A stretch of 25,029 nt of DNA. Source: Atopobiaceae bacterium (GTDB lineage: Bacteria > Actinomycetota > Coriobacteriia > Coriobacteriales > Atopobiaceae). The stretch spans positions 1 through 25,029 of the forward strand of contig CADFJN010000026.1 of NCBI GenBank assembly GCA_902834555.1, read 5' to 3'. Shown here one piece after another: positions 11,108 through 17,397 of the stretch; within the stretch, counting starts at the first letter, position 1, and each line of letters begins with the position of its first letter. A program made the position numbers and the translations under genes. A model generated the notes under the pieces. The model was not told the origin of the DNA and ran no database searches. It was given only the letters and a program-made list of their open reading frames with translations.

Positions 11108-12453
11108 GTGCAACCATCGTTGCCGTCATGACGGGGGCTGCCCTCGTCCTTGCAATTACTATCTCCGCCCAGCTTGCGCTTGCCGTAGGGATGTTCACGA
11201 CGCTGCTTCCCCCTCGCAGCCACGTTGTGCTGCGAGGGGCGGCTTCGTATGCGGTGCTGGCTCTTGTTTCGTTTGCGCTCTACAGAAACTCGCTCATTGT
11301 CTCGGTCTTCTCGCCACGGCTGGTCTCGTTCCTGGCAGAGGCGCTGGACTTTGTGGCCATGCTGGTAGTTATCGTTGCCGCGCTGGTCTTCTGCTTTGAG
11401 GTTTCCATCTGGACGGCACTCTTTTGCGCGACGGCAGGCTACATCATTCAGAACCTGGCTAGCTGCGTGACCTACTCGGCATTCCTGCTTGCCGAGGGAA
11501 TGGGAACCAACATGTCTAGCCCACTCTTCCTGCCTCTTAACCTGCTTGGCATGGCCGTGGTCTATCCCGTGTGCTACTGGCTGTTTGTGCGACCCATTCA
11601 CAAGAACGGCCTGGTAGAGATTGAGAACAAGAAAATCCTTCTGGTACTAGCGCTGGTGGTTCTCATCGCCATTGTCTTTGACATGGAGAACAAATACCTG
11701 CTCAACTCAGGCATTCCCGTTTCGTTTGTTATGGTGCTGCGTGCCGTGCACGACGTCATATGCATTTTCTCGCTGGTGCTGGAGTTCGAGATGCTCTACT
11801 CGCGCCAGCTGGAGTCCGACGTCGCAACCCTTGAGCGCATGGACGCCGACCAGGAGACCCACTACACCCTCATGCGCGAGAGTGTGGAGGCAGTGAACGC
11901 ACGCATGGAGGCGATGCGCCAACACGTGCGCGCAGCGGCACGCGAGGGTGGCGCTGACACGGCCAAGCTCAAGGAGCTGGCGAGCGAAACGCGCATGTCC
12001 GAGTTGCGACTAAAGACCGGAAACGACGCCCTTGACGCGCTGCTCTTTGTGAAGGGCCTGGTCTGCGAGCGCGAGGGCGTGACCCTCTCGTGCATTGCCG
12101 ATGGCTCGGCGCTGGCGTTTATGGATCCCGTCGACATCTACTCGCTGGTGGGAAACGCCCTTGACAACTCGCTCGACGCCGTACGCAAGGTGGCAGATCC
12201 CGAGAAGCGCGCTATAGGTTTGGTGGCGCGGCGCACGGGAGGGATGCTCACGCTTAACGTGACCAACTACTTTGACGGTGCGGTAACTATGGTCGATGGG
12301 CTGCCCCAGACCACTGCTGCCGAGCCCACCGGGCACGGCCTGGGGTCGCGTTCAATGCGAGACGTGGCCGAGAAGTACGGCGGCACCGTGACCTTTAGCA
12401 GCGACGGGGACGTCTTCCACGTGAACGCGCTCATTCCAATTCCGGAGGAGTAG
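11104..12453 (+). CDS. Paralogous GHKL kinase lacking the phosphoacceptor His
   Basis: 449-residue paralogue of the upstream kinase, with the same membrane-helix N-terminus (to about residue 225) and GHKL ATPase domain. Start is GTG at 11104, which overlaps the previous stop as GTGA and has AAGGGGGTGG about 8 bases upstream; an open frame reaches further back but only inside the previous gene. The ATP-binding boxes are intact (GNALDNSLDAV; GHGLGSRSM). The H-box is not: where the first kinase has MHDIRHQL, this one has MEAMRQHV, so Glu269 replaces the phosphoacceptor and Ala replaces the next Asp. A His is present at 274 but out of register. It is likely a pseudo-kinase that works as a heterodimer partner or as an allosteric sensor (inference). 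The full-length reading frame argues against simple decay. Confidence 0.88.
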   Translation: MSATIVAVMTGAALVLAITISAQLALAVGMFTTLLPPRSHVVLRGAASYAVLALVSFALYRNSLIVSVFSPRLVSFLAEALDFVAMLVVIVAALVFCFEVSIWTALFCATAGYIIQNLASCVTYSAFLLAEGMGTNMSSPLFLPLNLLGMAVVYPVCYWLFVRPIHKNGLVEIENKKILLVLALVVLIAIVFDMENKYLLNSGIPVSFVMVLRAVHDVICIFSLVLEFEMLYSRQLESDVATLERMDADQETHYTLMRESVEAVNARMEAMRQHVRAAAREGGADTAKLKELASETRMSELRLKTGNDALDALLFVKGLVCEREGVTLSCIADGSALAFMDPVDIYSLVGNALDNSLDAVRKVADPEKRAIGLVARRTGGMLTLNVTNYFDGAVTMVDGLPQTTAAEPTGHGLGSRSMRDVAEKYGGTVTFSSDGDVFHVNALIPIPEE

Positions 12454-12456
12454 GGT

Positions 12457-12540
12457 CTCTCGGCTGGGGTTATCGGGCTTCCGGCCGGTACTTTGGGGCA
12501 CCCGGCTGGTGCCGTGGGGTGCCCACCCGGTGCTGCGGGG
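12457..12540. repeat. Four degenerate 21-bp tandem repeats
   Basis: Four consecutive 21-base units (12457, 12478, 12499, 12520) share a CCGGCYGGT core and end in GGG or GGGG. They start 3 bases after the kinase stop codon. Unit 3 can fold by itself (GGCACC/GGTGCC at 12497-12513). No T-run follows, so it is not a standard terminator. Confidence 0.6.
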
Positions 12541-12639
12541 CTGGAAATAGACGTTTTTCTCATCTAAGACGTTGTTATGTGTCGATTTTCAGCCCGCTAG
12601 CACTCACCGGCAAGGCCGCAACAGTTTCGGTGCAGCTGA

Positions 12640-13002
12640 TCAAGCCTGCGAGAATAGCTCCACGCCATGCTCTGCGACCTCCTTTGCGATTGTGCTGTCC
12701 TCAGAGCAATGTGTCATGTCAACCAGGTCCCAACATCTCAAGGTATCAAGCGCATCCAGCTCGTCCACAAGGTCGAAGTAGTCGCGGGCAGTAGAGCCCG
12801 CAGCCGGCCAGATAGCAAGGTCAATGTCGCTGTGCGCCTCTGCACGCCCGTTCACCTGGGATCCAAAGAGCACCGCGCGAGAGATTCCGTGACGGCGCAG
12901 GGAATCGACCGCATGTGGCAGAAGAGCCCTTACATCCCCAGGCAAGCACATATCAAGATGAAGCTCATTGACCGAGAATCCACTGGCCGACAAGCACGAC
13001 AC
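12640..13002 (-). CDS. Orphan MNT-type nucleotidyltransferase
   Basis: Up to 120 residues with a minimal nucleotidyltransferase domain: LFGSQVNGRAEAHSDIDLAI carries the GS motif and the two catalytic aspartates (SDID) of the DNA polymerase beta superfamily. Such small MNT proteins are commonly the antitoxin half of HEPN/MNT toxin-antitoxin pairs, where they AMPylate the HEPN partner. No HEPN gene is adjacent on either side, so it is an orphan or the partner has been lost. The start is uncertain: GTG at 13002 sits directly against a GGGGG stretch, TTG at 12993 has better spacing, and an internal ATG at 12951 begins just before the conserved fold. A perfect palindrome lies just upstream. Confidence 0.75.
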   Translation of the reverse strand: MSCLSASGFSVNELHLDMCLPGDVRALLPHAVDSLRRHGISRAVLFGSQVNGRAEAHSDIDLAIWPAAGSTARDYFDLVDELDALDTLRCWDLVDMTHCSEDSTIAKEVAEHGVELFSQA

Positions 13003-13014
13003 CCCCTGAGCCCC

Positions 13015-13037
13015 GGTAACGTTACCTCAATAGTAAC
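13015..13037. promoter_or_regulatory. Candidate operator upstream of MNT gene
   Basis: A perfect 12-bp palindrome GGTAACGTTACC (13015-13026) is followed by a third GTAAC half-site at 13033-13037. It lies 12 bases upstream of the first possible start of the nucleotidyltransferase gene. Toxin-antitoxin modules often regulate themselves through such sites. This is inference from position and symmetry. Confidence 0.4.
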
Positions 13038-13113
13038 GAAGCCGGACGACAGATGCGCCCGGCTCCTTCTCGATACGTTGTTGATTGCGCCCCTGCACCG
13101 ACGCCGGACGACC

Positions 13114-13764
13114 CTACGCCAGCGTGACCAGCAGCGCCATCTTAAAGCGCTTGTCGGCGCGCACGGCGTGGCGGCCGCCCGCATCAAACTTGAAAGTTTG
13201 GCCGGCGCGAACGAGGTTCTCTACTCCCTCATAGATGATGGTTGCCTCGCCGTCCAGCGCAAACACAAGGGCGTCGCCAGGTGCAGCGTGCTCGGAGAGG
13301 CCGGTGCCGGCATCAAAGCTCATGAGCACGAACTTCATGCTGTCGTTGTGCGCCAGGTCCATATTGACGATGCGCCCGTCCTGGTAAGGGACGAAGTCCT
13401 TCAGGGCGAACGTCTCACCTGGCTTGATGACGCTGTTCATGGTGGTTCCCTTCTCGAGCGAAAGCTCAACGTAGACGGTATCCTTCTCGGCTCGCATGCC
13501 CACGGGGACGTCTGTGGGCGTGACCACGGCTTGGCCAGCCCCGGCAACGGCAGGGGCGGCACCCGTGACCTGCGCCTCGCCGGCAACAACAAACTCGAGC
13601 CTGTGGTAACCGTAGAGCTCGGCACTGATGTCCGTTCCAGCGCCAAGGCTAAAGTACGACAGGCCGTTTCCGCCGGCTTCCCAGACCGGATGCGAAACCG
13701 TGCAGCCCGGAACGGGTGGGTTGTCTGCGGCTATATCAAATGCGTGTCCCGCGGTCTCATTCAT
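13114..13764 (-). CDS. Two-domain cupin protein
   Basis: 216-residue protein with two cupin barrels (about 20-110 and 120-216). The second shows the cupin-like pattern of a His (SEHAAPGDALVFALDGEA) followed by a Gly-rich turn and RAGQTFKFDAGGRHAV. The first barrel (YGYHRLEFVVAGEAQV) is degenerate, so metal binding is probably limited to the second. Many such proteins bind small ligands or metals; no specific reaction can be named. ATG at 13764 is preferred over GTG at 13773 because GAGAGGA lies 9 bases before the ATG but directly abuts the GTG. It is a single gene, 110 bases from the MNT start on the same strand. Confidence 0.8.
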   Translation of the reverse strand: MNETAGHAFDIAADNPPVPGCTVSHPVWEAGGNGLSYFSLGAGTDISAELYGYHRLEFVVAGEAQVTGAAPAVAGAGQAVVTPTDVPVGMRAEKDTVYVELSLEKGTTMNSVIKPGETFALKDFVPYQDGRIVNMDLAHNDSMKFVLMSFDAGTGLSEHAAPGDALVFALDGEATIIYEGVENLVRAGQTFKFDAGGRHAVRADKRFKMALLVTLA

Positions 13765-13773
13765 ACGCGACAC

Positions 13774-14029
13774 TCCTCTCTAACGGTGACAAGGCAATGG
13801 TGCCCCGTGATGGCGAGAAGAAACGTTGTCGAAGCAACAAAGCGCCTCGTCTTGGCATCAGCTGCGGTAAGACAATTTCGCCTCGTAGCATGTCGCAGGG
13901 CGAGCGTTCTGCATCGTAACGACCATCTTTATCGCCATTTTGAGTTGTCACTCGTATGGCGCCCAACCCCTCCAGGCCTTTTGGGGAAGATTATTCTTCA
14001 TCGATAGCCCGCAGAGACGCAACGCAACC
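13774..14029. other. Intergenic, upstream of cupin gene
   Basis: About 255 bases with no supported gene. A 69-codon minus-strand open frame crosses it but has no family resemblance and runs into the cupin start. No strong promoter was recognised. It probably carries the cupin promoter together with degraded sequence. Confidence 0.4.
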
Positions 14030-14167
14030 CTAGCGCTCCCGCGAACGGGCGCGGGCAAACTGGACGAGAAGGAACGCGCTGCTAGCAACGGCAACCGCCC
14101 CGCCGACGATCGAGAACAGGCTCACGGAATCAGCAATCGCGTTGGCGGCGCTCTCGGCCGGGCTCAC
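14030..14167 (-). pseudogene. C-terminal remnant of a membrane protein gene
   Basis: A 45-codon minus-strand frame from GTG at 14167 encodes a typical C-terminus of a membrane protein: a polar start (SPAESAANAIADS), one hydrophobic segment (about residues 17-36), and a basic end (QFARARSRER) before TAG. An in-frame stop lies just upstream (14180-14182) and there is no ribosome binding site, so it looks like the surviving tail of a decayed gene rather than a working one. A short single-span protein cannot be excluded. The source family was not recognised. Confidence 0.4.
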
Positions 14168-14256
14168 GCCGTGGTTGTCCTAGTAGTACGTTGGCCTGAA
14201 TGTGGACTTTTATCCCTGGCGAATCACACCCCTTTGCGGAAAATAGTCCTCACACT

Positions 14257-14290
14257 AATGAGAAAGGCCAGGACAACAGATGTCCTGGCC
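14257..14290 (-). terminator. Rho-independent terminator of tRNA-Thr
   Basis: Perfect 10-bp stem, GGCCAGGACA (14266-14275) and its complement (14281-14290), with a 5-base loop. On the minus strand it is followed by TTTCTCATT. It starts 12 bases after the tRNA CCA end. Confidence 0.85.
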
Positions 14291-14301
14291 CGCGAAAACA
14301 C

Positions 14302-14377
14302 TGGAGCCAGCAATCAGACTCGAACTGATGACCCCCGCTTTACGAGAGCGGTGCTCTACCAACTGAGCTATGCTGGC
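14302..14377 (-). tRNA. tRNA-Thr (anticodon CGT)
   Basis: A 76-base cloverleaf with encoded CCA. The acceptor stem GCCAGCA pairs with TGCTGGC, followed by discriminator T and CCA. The D arm contains AGTTGGTAGA. The anticodon stem CCGCT/AGCGG holds the loop CTCGTAA, with CGT at the anticodon position reading ACG threonine codons. The T arm has the usual GTTCGAGTC. It has its own promoter upstream and terminator downstream, so it is a single-gene unit. tRNA genes often serve as integration sites, and a repeat-rich patch begins about 130 bases upstream of it. Confidence 0.97.
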
Positions 14378-14397
14378 CTGCGCTTAAGCGCTCAACT

Positions 14398-14426
14398 ACT
14401 ATACGGGGACGTGCCAAGCTTTGCAA
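14398..14426 (-). promoter_or_regulatory. Promoter of tRNA-Thr
   Basis: On the minus strand -35 TTGCAA (14426-14421) and -10 TATAGT (14403-14398) are separated by exactly 17 bases. The predicted transcript start lies near 14391, about 14 bases before the tRNA 5' end. Confidence 0.75.
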
Positions 14427-14509
14427 GCGTTAGCGCGGATTTCTCCATGGATTCCCTCGGCGGCTCACCTCCGGGCTCGCCTCCGCTGGATGCCCTTCAT
14501 GACCGAGAA

Positions 14510-14647
14510 CTGCAGATTCCGATTGGTTAGACTCACCCCTGCAAATGCCGATTGGTTAAAAGGCCCGAATCGATCGGAATCTGCAGGACTGTTATCCACC
14601 TGCAAAAATCGATCGGTTAGGCCACGCTAATCAATCGGAATATGCAA
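14510..14647. repeat. Array of five 21-bp repeats in both orientations
   Basis: Five copies of a unit with core CTGCANATNCCGATYGRTTA lie at 14510-14530 (+), 14539-14559 (+), 14566-14586 (-), 14600-14620 (+) and 14627-14647 (-). Copies 2/3 and 4/5 form inverted pairs, each with a 6-base loop, so each pair can make a 21-bp imperfect cruciform or RNA hairpin. The copies differ by point changes, so the array is not a fresh duplication. It is not a CRISPR: spacers are short and uneven and the orientation alternates. A near-consensus DnaA box (TTATCCAC, 14592-14599) lies between copies 3 and 4. Confidence 0.85.
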
Positions 14648-14769
14648 GGATGTAGCCTCCGCCAAGCTCGCCACGCCAACAAAGCGGAGAACAATCAGCG
14701 CTAAACGGGGAACGGCAAGCTTCCGGCGCCACAACGGATCCCAAGCAGTCCTCGCCTGAGAGCACCCCT

Positions 14770-14919
14770 TGCACAAAAATCGAAGTTCTCAGCAGTTTTT
14801 GGACGAATCGCCAGATACTAAGGCGCTAACCTTTTGCGGAGCCGCAGGTAGTGCAATGGCACCGGCAAGGTGATACTAAGTGAACCCCCAAAAGTACTGA
14901 GAACTTCGTTTTTTGTGCA
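14770..14919. repeat. 150-bp element with ~34-bp inverted ends (MITE-like)
   Basis: The ends 14770-14803 and 14886-14919 are inverted copies of about 34 bases with roughly five or six differences; each begins TGCACAAAAA at its outer end and contains CGAAGTTCTCAG. The 82-base middle has no gene, but GATACTAAG occurs twice in it as a direct repeat (14814-14822, 14872-14880). No clear target duplication is visible at the flanks. Size and layout fit a non-autonomous mobile element or a dispersed intergenic repeat. Confidence 0.65.
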
Positions 14920-14967
14920 GCCTACCCCAAGCGAACAAGCTGCGCCCCCTCCATCACACGCGCAAAG

Positions 14968-15007
14968 GCGACAAGCTCGGCACCAAAGCGACAAGCTGAT
15001 GGCACCA
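14968..15007. repeat. Two-copy ~20-bp direct repeat
   Basis: GCGACAAGCT followed by GCACCA occurs twice with a 20-base period (14968 and 14988). It lies just upstream of the promoter region of the spermidine-synthase-like gene; a weak -10-like TATCAT is at 15031-15036. Confidence 0.5.
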
Positions 15008-15074
15008 TGCCAGTAAAGGCCCCTCATCGCTATCATGATGAACCAACGCAGGCATCAACCAACGGGAGACGAGC

Positions 15075-15884
15075 ATGGCAGACAGCCCAAACAGCTACTT
15101 CCCCTCCCCCGCAGAGCTCCTCCCACACGTTGTGCGCACCCAGTCTGGCCTGGCCGTCATTCACACAACGCACGCGCATGGCGTATGGCAGCGAATACTC
15201 GGAACAGGCGGCGTCTGGCAGTCCGCAACGCTCCTGGGCCCCCGGCACATGGAGCCCCCGTTTGCCTACCACCGAGCCTTCGGTCGCGTCTTTGACCTGG
15301 TGCCCAACACCCAGCGACTTCTCGCCATAGGTGGCGGCGGCTTTGCCTTCCCCAAGTACGTTGCCGAGAAGCACCCTGCTGTCGTGACCGACGCGGTCGA
15401 GATAGACCCCGCCGTCATCGACGTCGCTCGGCGTTGGTTCTACCTCGATGAGGCCTGTGAGCTGCAGCAACGCGGCGGTGGTAAGCTCAACGTGATCTGC
15501 GCGGACGGTCGCCGGGTGCTCGACAACGCAACACCCTCCTCATATGACGCTATCATCTTGGATGCTTTCGTCCGCAACACGCCCGTGCGAGCCCTTGCCA
15601 CCGTAGAGGCGTTTCAGGCCGCTCACCAGGTACTTTCCCCGCACGGTGTCCTTCTCGCCAACGTGGTTCCAGACGAGAACGACCCCGGCAACGGCTTTCT
15701 GAGAAGCGTTGCCGCTGGTCTTGTGGCAACCTTCGCCCACGTAGAGATCACTTTGGTGGTTGACCACCAGAACGTCGGCGAGAACTACATCATCTTTGCC
15801 TCGGACACCGCCCTCGACCTTCCCGACGCCATCCCCTTTGACGAGGACTTCCTCGGCGACGTCCTGCACGACGAGACGCTGTAG
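15075..15884 (+). CDS. Spermidine-synthase-like SAM-fold protein
   Basis: 269-residue protein with the Rossmann methyltransferase fold of the spermidine synthase (SpeE) family. Visible motifs are the glycine loop IGGGGFAFPKYV (residues 85-96), the acidic VEIDPAVIDVARRWF (about 108-122) which binds the ribose of the SAM-type cofactor, CADGRRVL (Asp144) and the YDAIILDAF strand (Asp163). Length is close to SpeE, but the polyamine-site residues cannot be confirmed by eye, so it may be a SpeE-like methyltransferase of unknown substrate rather than a true spermidine synthase. ATG at 15075 follows GGGAGACGAGC. It stands alone: no speD or other polyamine gene is adjacent, and the downstream gene is convergent. 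Confidence 0.8.
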   Translation: MADSPNSYFPSPAELLPHVVRTQSGLAVIHTTHAHGVWQRILGTGGVWQSATLLGPRHMEPPFAYHRAFGRVFDLVPNTQRLLAIGGGGFAFPKYVAEKHPAVVTDAVEIDPAVIDVARRWFYLDEACELQQRGGGKLNVICADGRRVLDNATPSSYDAIILDAFVRNTPVRALATVEAFQAAHQVLSPHGVLLANVVPDENDPGNGFLRSVAAGLVATFAHVEITLVVDHQNVGENYIIFASDTALDLPDAIPFDEDFLGDVLHDETL

Positions 15885-15918
15885 GCAGCCGCCGGCTATG
15901 TCGCCGGAAGACGCAAAA

Positions 15919-16014
15919 TGTTGCAATTCTCGCCAAACAATGCCCTCCGGAGACAATTTGTCTCCGGAGGGCAGTCTGTGTTGCAAATGCCGCCAAATGT
16001 GGCCCTCCGGCGAC
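15919..16014. repeat. REP/BIME-like element between convergent genes
   Basis: A perfect 33-base palindrome (15941-15973, 16-bp arms beginning TGCCCTCCGGAGACAA around one T) lies within two direct repeats of 36 bases (15919-15954 and 15979-16014). Both repeats begin TGTTGCAA, contain CGCCAAA and end in GCCCTCCGG-GAC. A further half unit, TCGCCGGAAG, is at 15901-15910. It is placed in the gap between two converging genes and could act as a bidirectional terminator, although there is no T-run. Confidence 0.75.
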
Positions 16015-16063
16015 GCAGGACGGCGCGGGCGCCAAGAGATGCGAGAAACGGGACGTCGCCCAC

Positions 16064-17254
16064 CTACAGCATCCGGAGCACGCCGCGAACCAGGCGCTCG
16101 AAGTCCTCGGAGTAGCGCTCGGCGCAGGCAAGCACAGACTCGTGGTCCGTGTCGGCCGAGCCCGCCATGTTGGTTGCCAGCGTGAGTCCCAGCACGTTCA
16201 TGTCGAGCGCACGGGCCATGATGACCTCGTTCACCGTTGACATGCCCGCAAAGGAGACTCCCAGCGCGCGAAGGGCAGCCACCTCGGCTGGTGTCTCGAA
16301 CGAGGGGCCCAGCATGCCGGCGTAGACTCCCTGCTGCAGCCCAATGCCGGCGTCATCGGCAACACCCTGGGCAATCGTGCGCAGGTAAGGCGAGAAGGCC
16401 TCGCTCATGTCCACAAACGGCGTATCAACGTCGCGCAGCTCGTCCCACTCGGCAAGCGGGTTTCTCCCCGTAAGGTTGATCTGGTCGGTGAGGATGCCGA
16501 GGCCCACCTTGGCGTTGCCCTCAACCGCACCGGTAGCGCAGGCAAAGATGATGTCGCGGCACCCCAGGCGAAACGCGTGGCGCACGAGCGAAGTGACCTC
16601 GGAGGCAGAGTAGCCCTGGTAGAGGTGGATGCGCCCGGAATACACCACCACGGGCACGTCGTCGATGGTACCAACAGTGGCCTCGAAGTCATGCCCACGC
16701 ACGGGACGCGCGGACTCCGGGAAGCCCTCGATGTCGTGATAGTCGATGCGGCGCACGGGCTTCACGAGCTTGGCAAGGTGGCCCAAGCCCGTTCCCAGCA
16801 CGATGGCAACGGGATGCTCCACAGAGGGCTTGCAGGACTCGACTGTCTCCTCGCTAACCACGCAGATCCCCTCCTCCTCGAGGAGCCGGGCATAGACGCC
16901 CTCCCCCTCGGTAAGACTTCCGGTATACGTACCATCGTAGATGACGTGAACGCCACAGGACGGGCTTTTTGCCTTGAGGACGGCGAGCGGCGCCCCCGCG
17001 CGACGTGCAACGGCAAGCATCTCCTCGCTCCCACGCCGAAATGCCTCGGTCACGTCGGTGCCGTCGCGAAGCCACACGCGGCCGTCGCGCTGCTCGGCAG
17101 GCGGACGCGGCACGGGCAGGCGTGCCGCCGTCTCGGGGCAAACGGGCGTCACCTCGAGCTTCTGGGCTAGGTCGAGAACCGCCCGGCACGGCTTTGCCCC
17201 GCCGTCATAGCGCACAGGCCTCCCCAGAAGGCAGGCGCTCACAATCGCACGCAT
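16064..17254 (-). CDS. DUF523/TudS desulfurase fused to purine nucleoside phosphorylase
   Basis: 396-residue two-domain protein. Residues 1-140 are a DUF523 domain, the family of the iron-sulfur thiouracil desulfurase TudS: SACLLG with Cys8, VCPE with Cys39 and Glu41, and KSPSCG with Cys100, giving the three conserved cysteines that would hold a [4Fe-4S] cluster. Residues about 148-396 are a trimeric-type (class II) purine nucleoside phosphorylase: VLGTGLG phosphate loop, GHDFEA, GRIHLYQGYS, LGPSFETPAE (Glu320 binds the base), GMSTV, TNMAGSAD with catalytic Asn362, and His371. All active-site positions I can place are kept in both halves. ATG at 17254 is chosen over GTG at 17260 because AGAGGGGA lies 6 bases before the ATG. 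A small hairpin (17273-17288) precedes the ribosome site. Predicted to split thiolated nucleosides and desulfurate the base (inference). Confidence 0.9.
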   Translation of the reverse strand: MRAIVSACLLGRPVRYDGGAKPCRAVLDLAQKLEVTPVCPETAARLPVPRPPAEQRDGRVWLRDGTDVTEAFRRGSEEMLAVARRAGAPLAVLKAKSPSCGVHVIYDGTYTGSLTEGEGVYARLLEEEGICVVSEETVESCKPSVEHPVAIVLGTGLGHLAKLVKPVRRIDYHDIEGFPESARPVRGHDFEATVGTIDDVPVVVYSGRIHLYQGYSASEVTSLVRHAFRLGCRDIIFACATGAVEGNAKVGLGILTDQINLTGRNPLAEWDELRDVDTPFVDMSEAFSPYLRTIAQGVADDAGIGLQQGVYAGMLGPSFETPAEVAALRALGVSFAGMSTVNEVIMARALDMNVLGLTLATNMAGSADTDHESVLACAERYSEDFERLVRGVLRML

Positions 17255-17341
17255 TGGCACTCCCCTCTCGCGGCTGCCGTTTGGCAGCGCAGCCCCACGT
17301 CGGCCGCGTCACGTACCTCTCAGCTCATAAAAATTGTCACC

Positions 17342-17373
17342 AAAAAGGGGACGGGGCGCAATGCCCCGTCCCC
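17342..17373 (-). terminator. Rho-independent terminator of the SurA-N-like gene
   Basis: Perfect 11-bp stem, GGGGACGGGGC (17347-17357) and its complement (17363-17373), around 5 bases. On the minus strand TTTTT follows at once. It lies 24 bases beyond the stop codon at 17398. Confidence 0.92.
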
Positions 17374-17397
17374 GTCAGGTAACCCGTAACGCGACCC

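Noticed and set aside
13757..13966. 69-codon minus-strand frame ahead of the cupin gene
   Set aside because: No ribosome site, no recognisable fold, and it runs over the cupin start.
14592..14599. DnaA-box-like TTATCCAC as a sign of a replication origin
   Set aside because: Only one near-match is present and there is no dnaA, dnaN or rep gene nearby.
14510..14647. CRISPR array
   Set aside because: Repeats alternate in orientation, intervals are 6-13 bases, and there are no cas genes.
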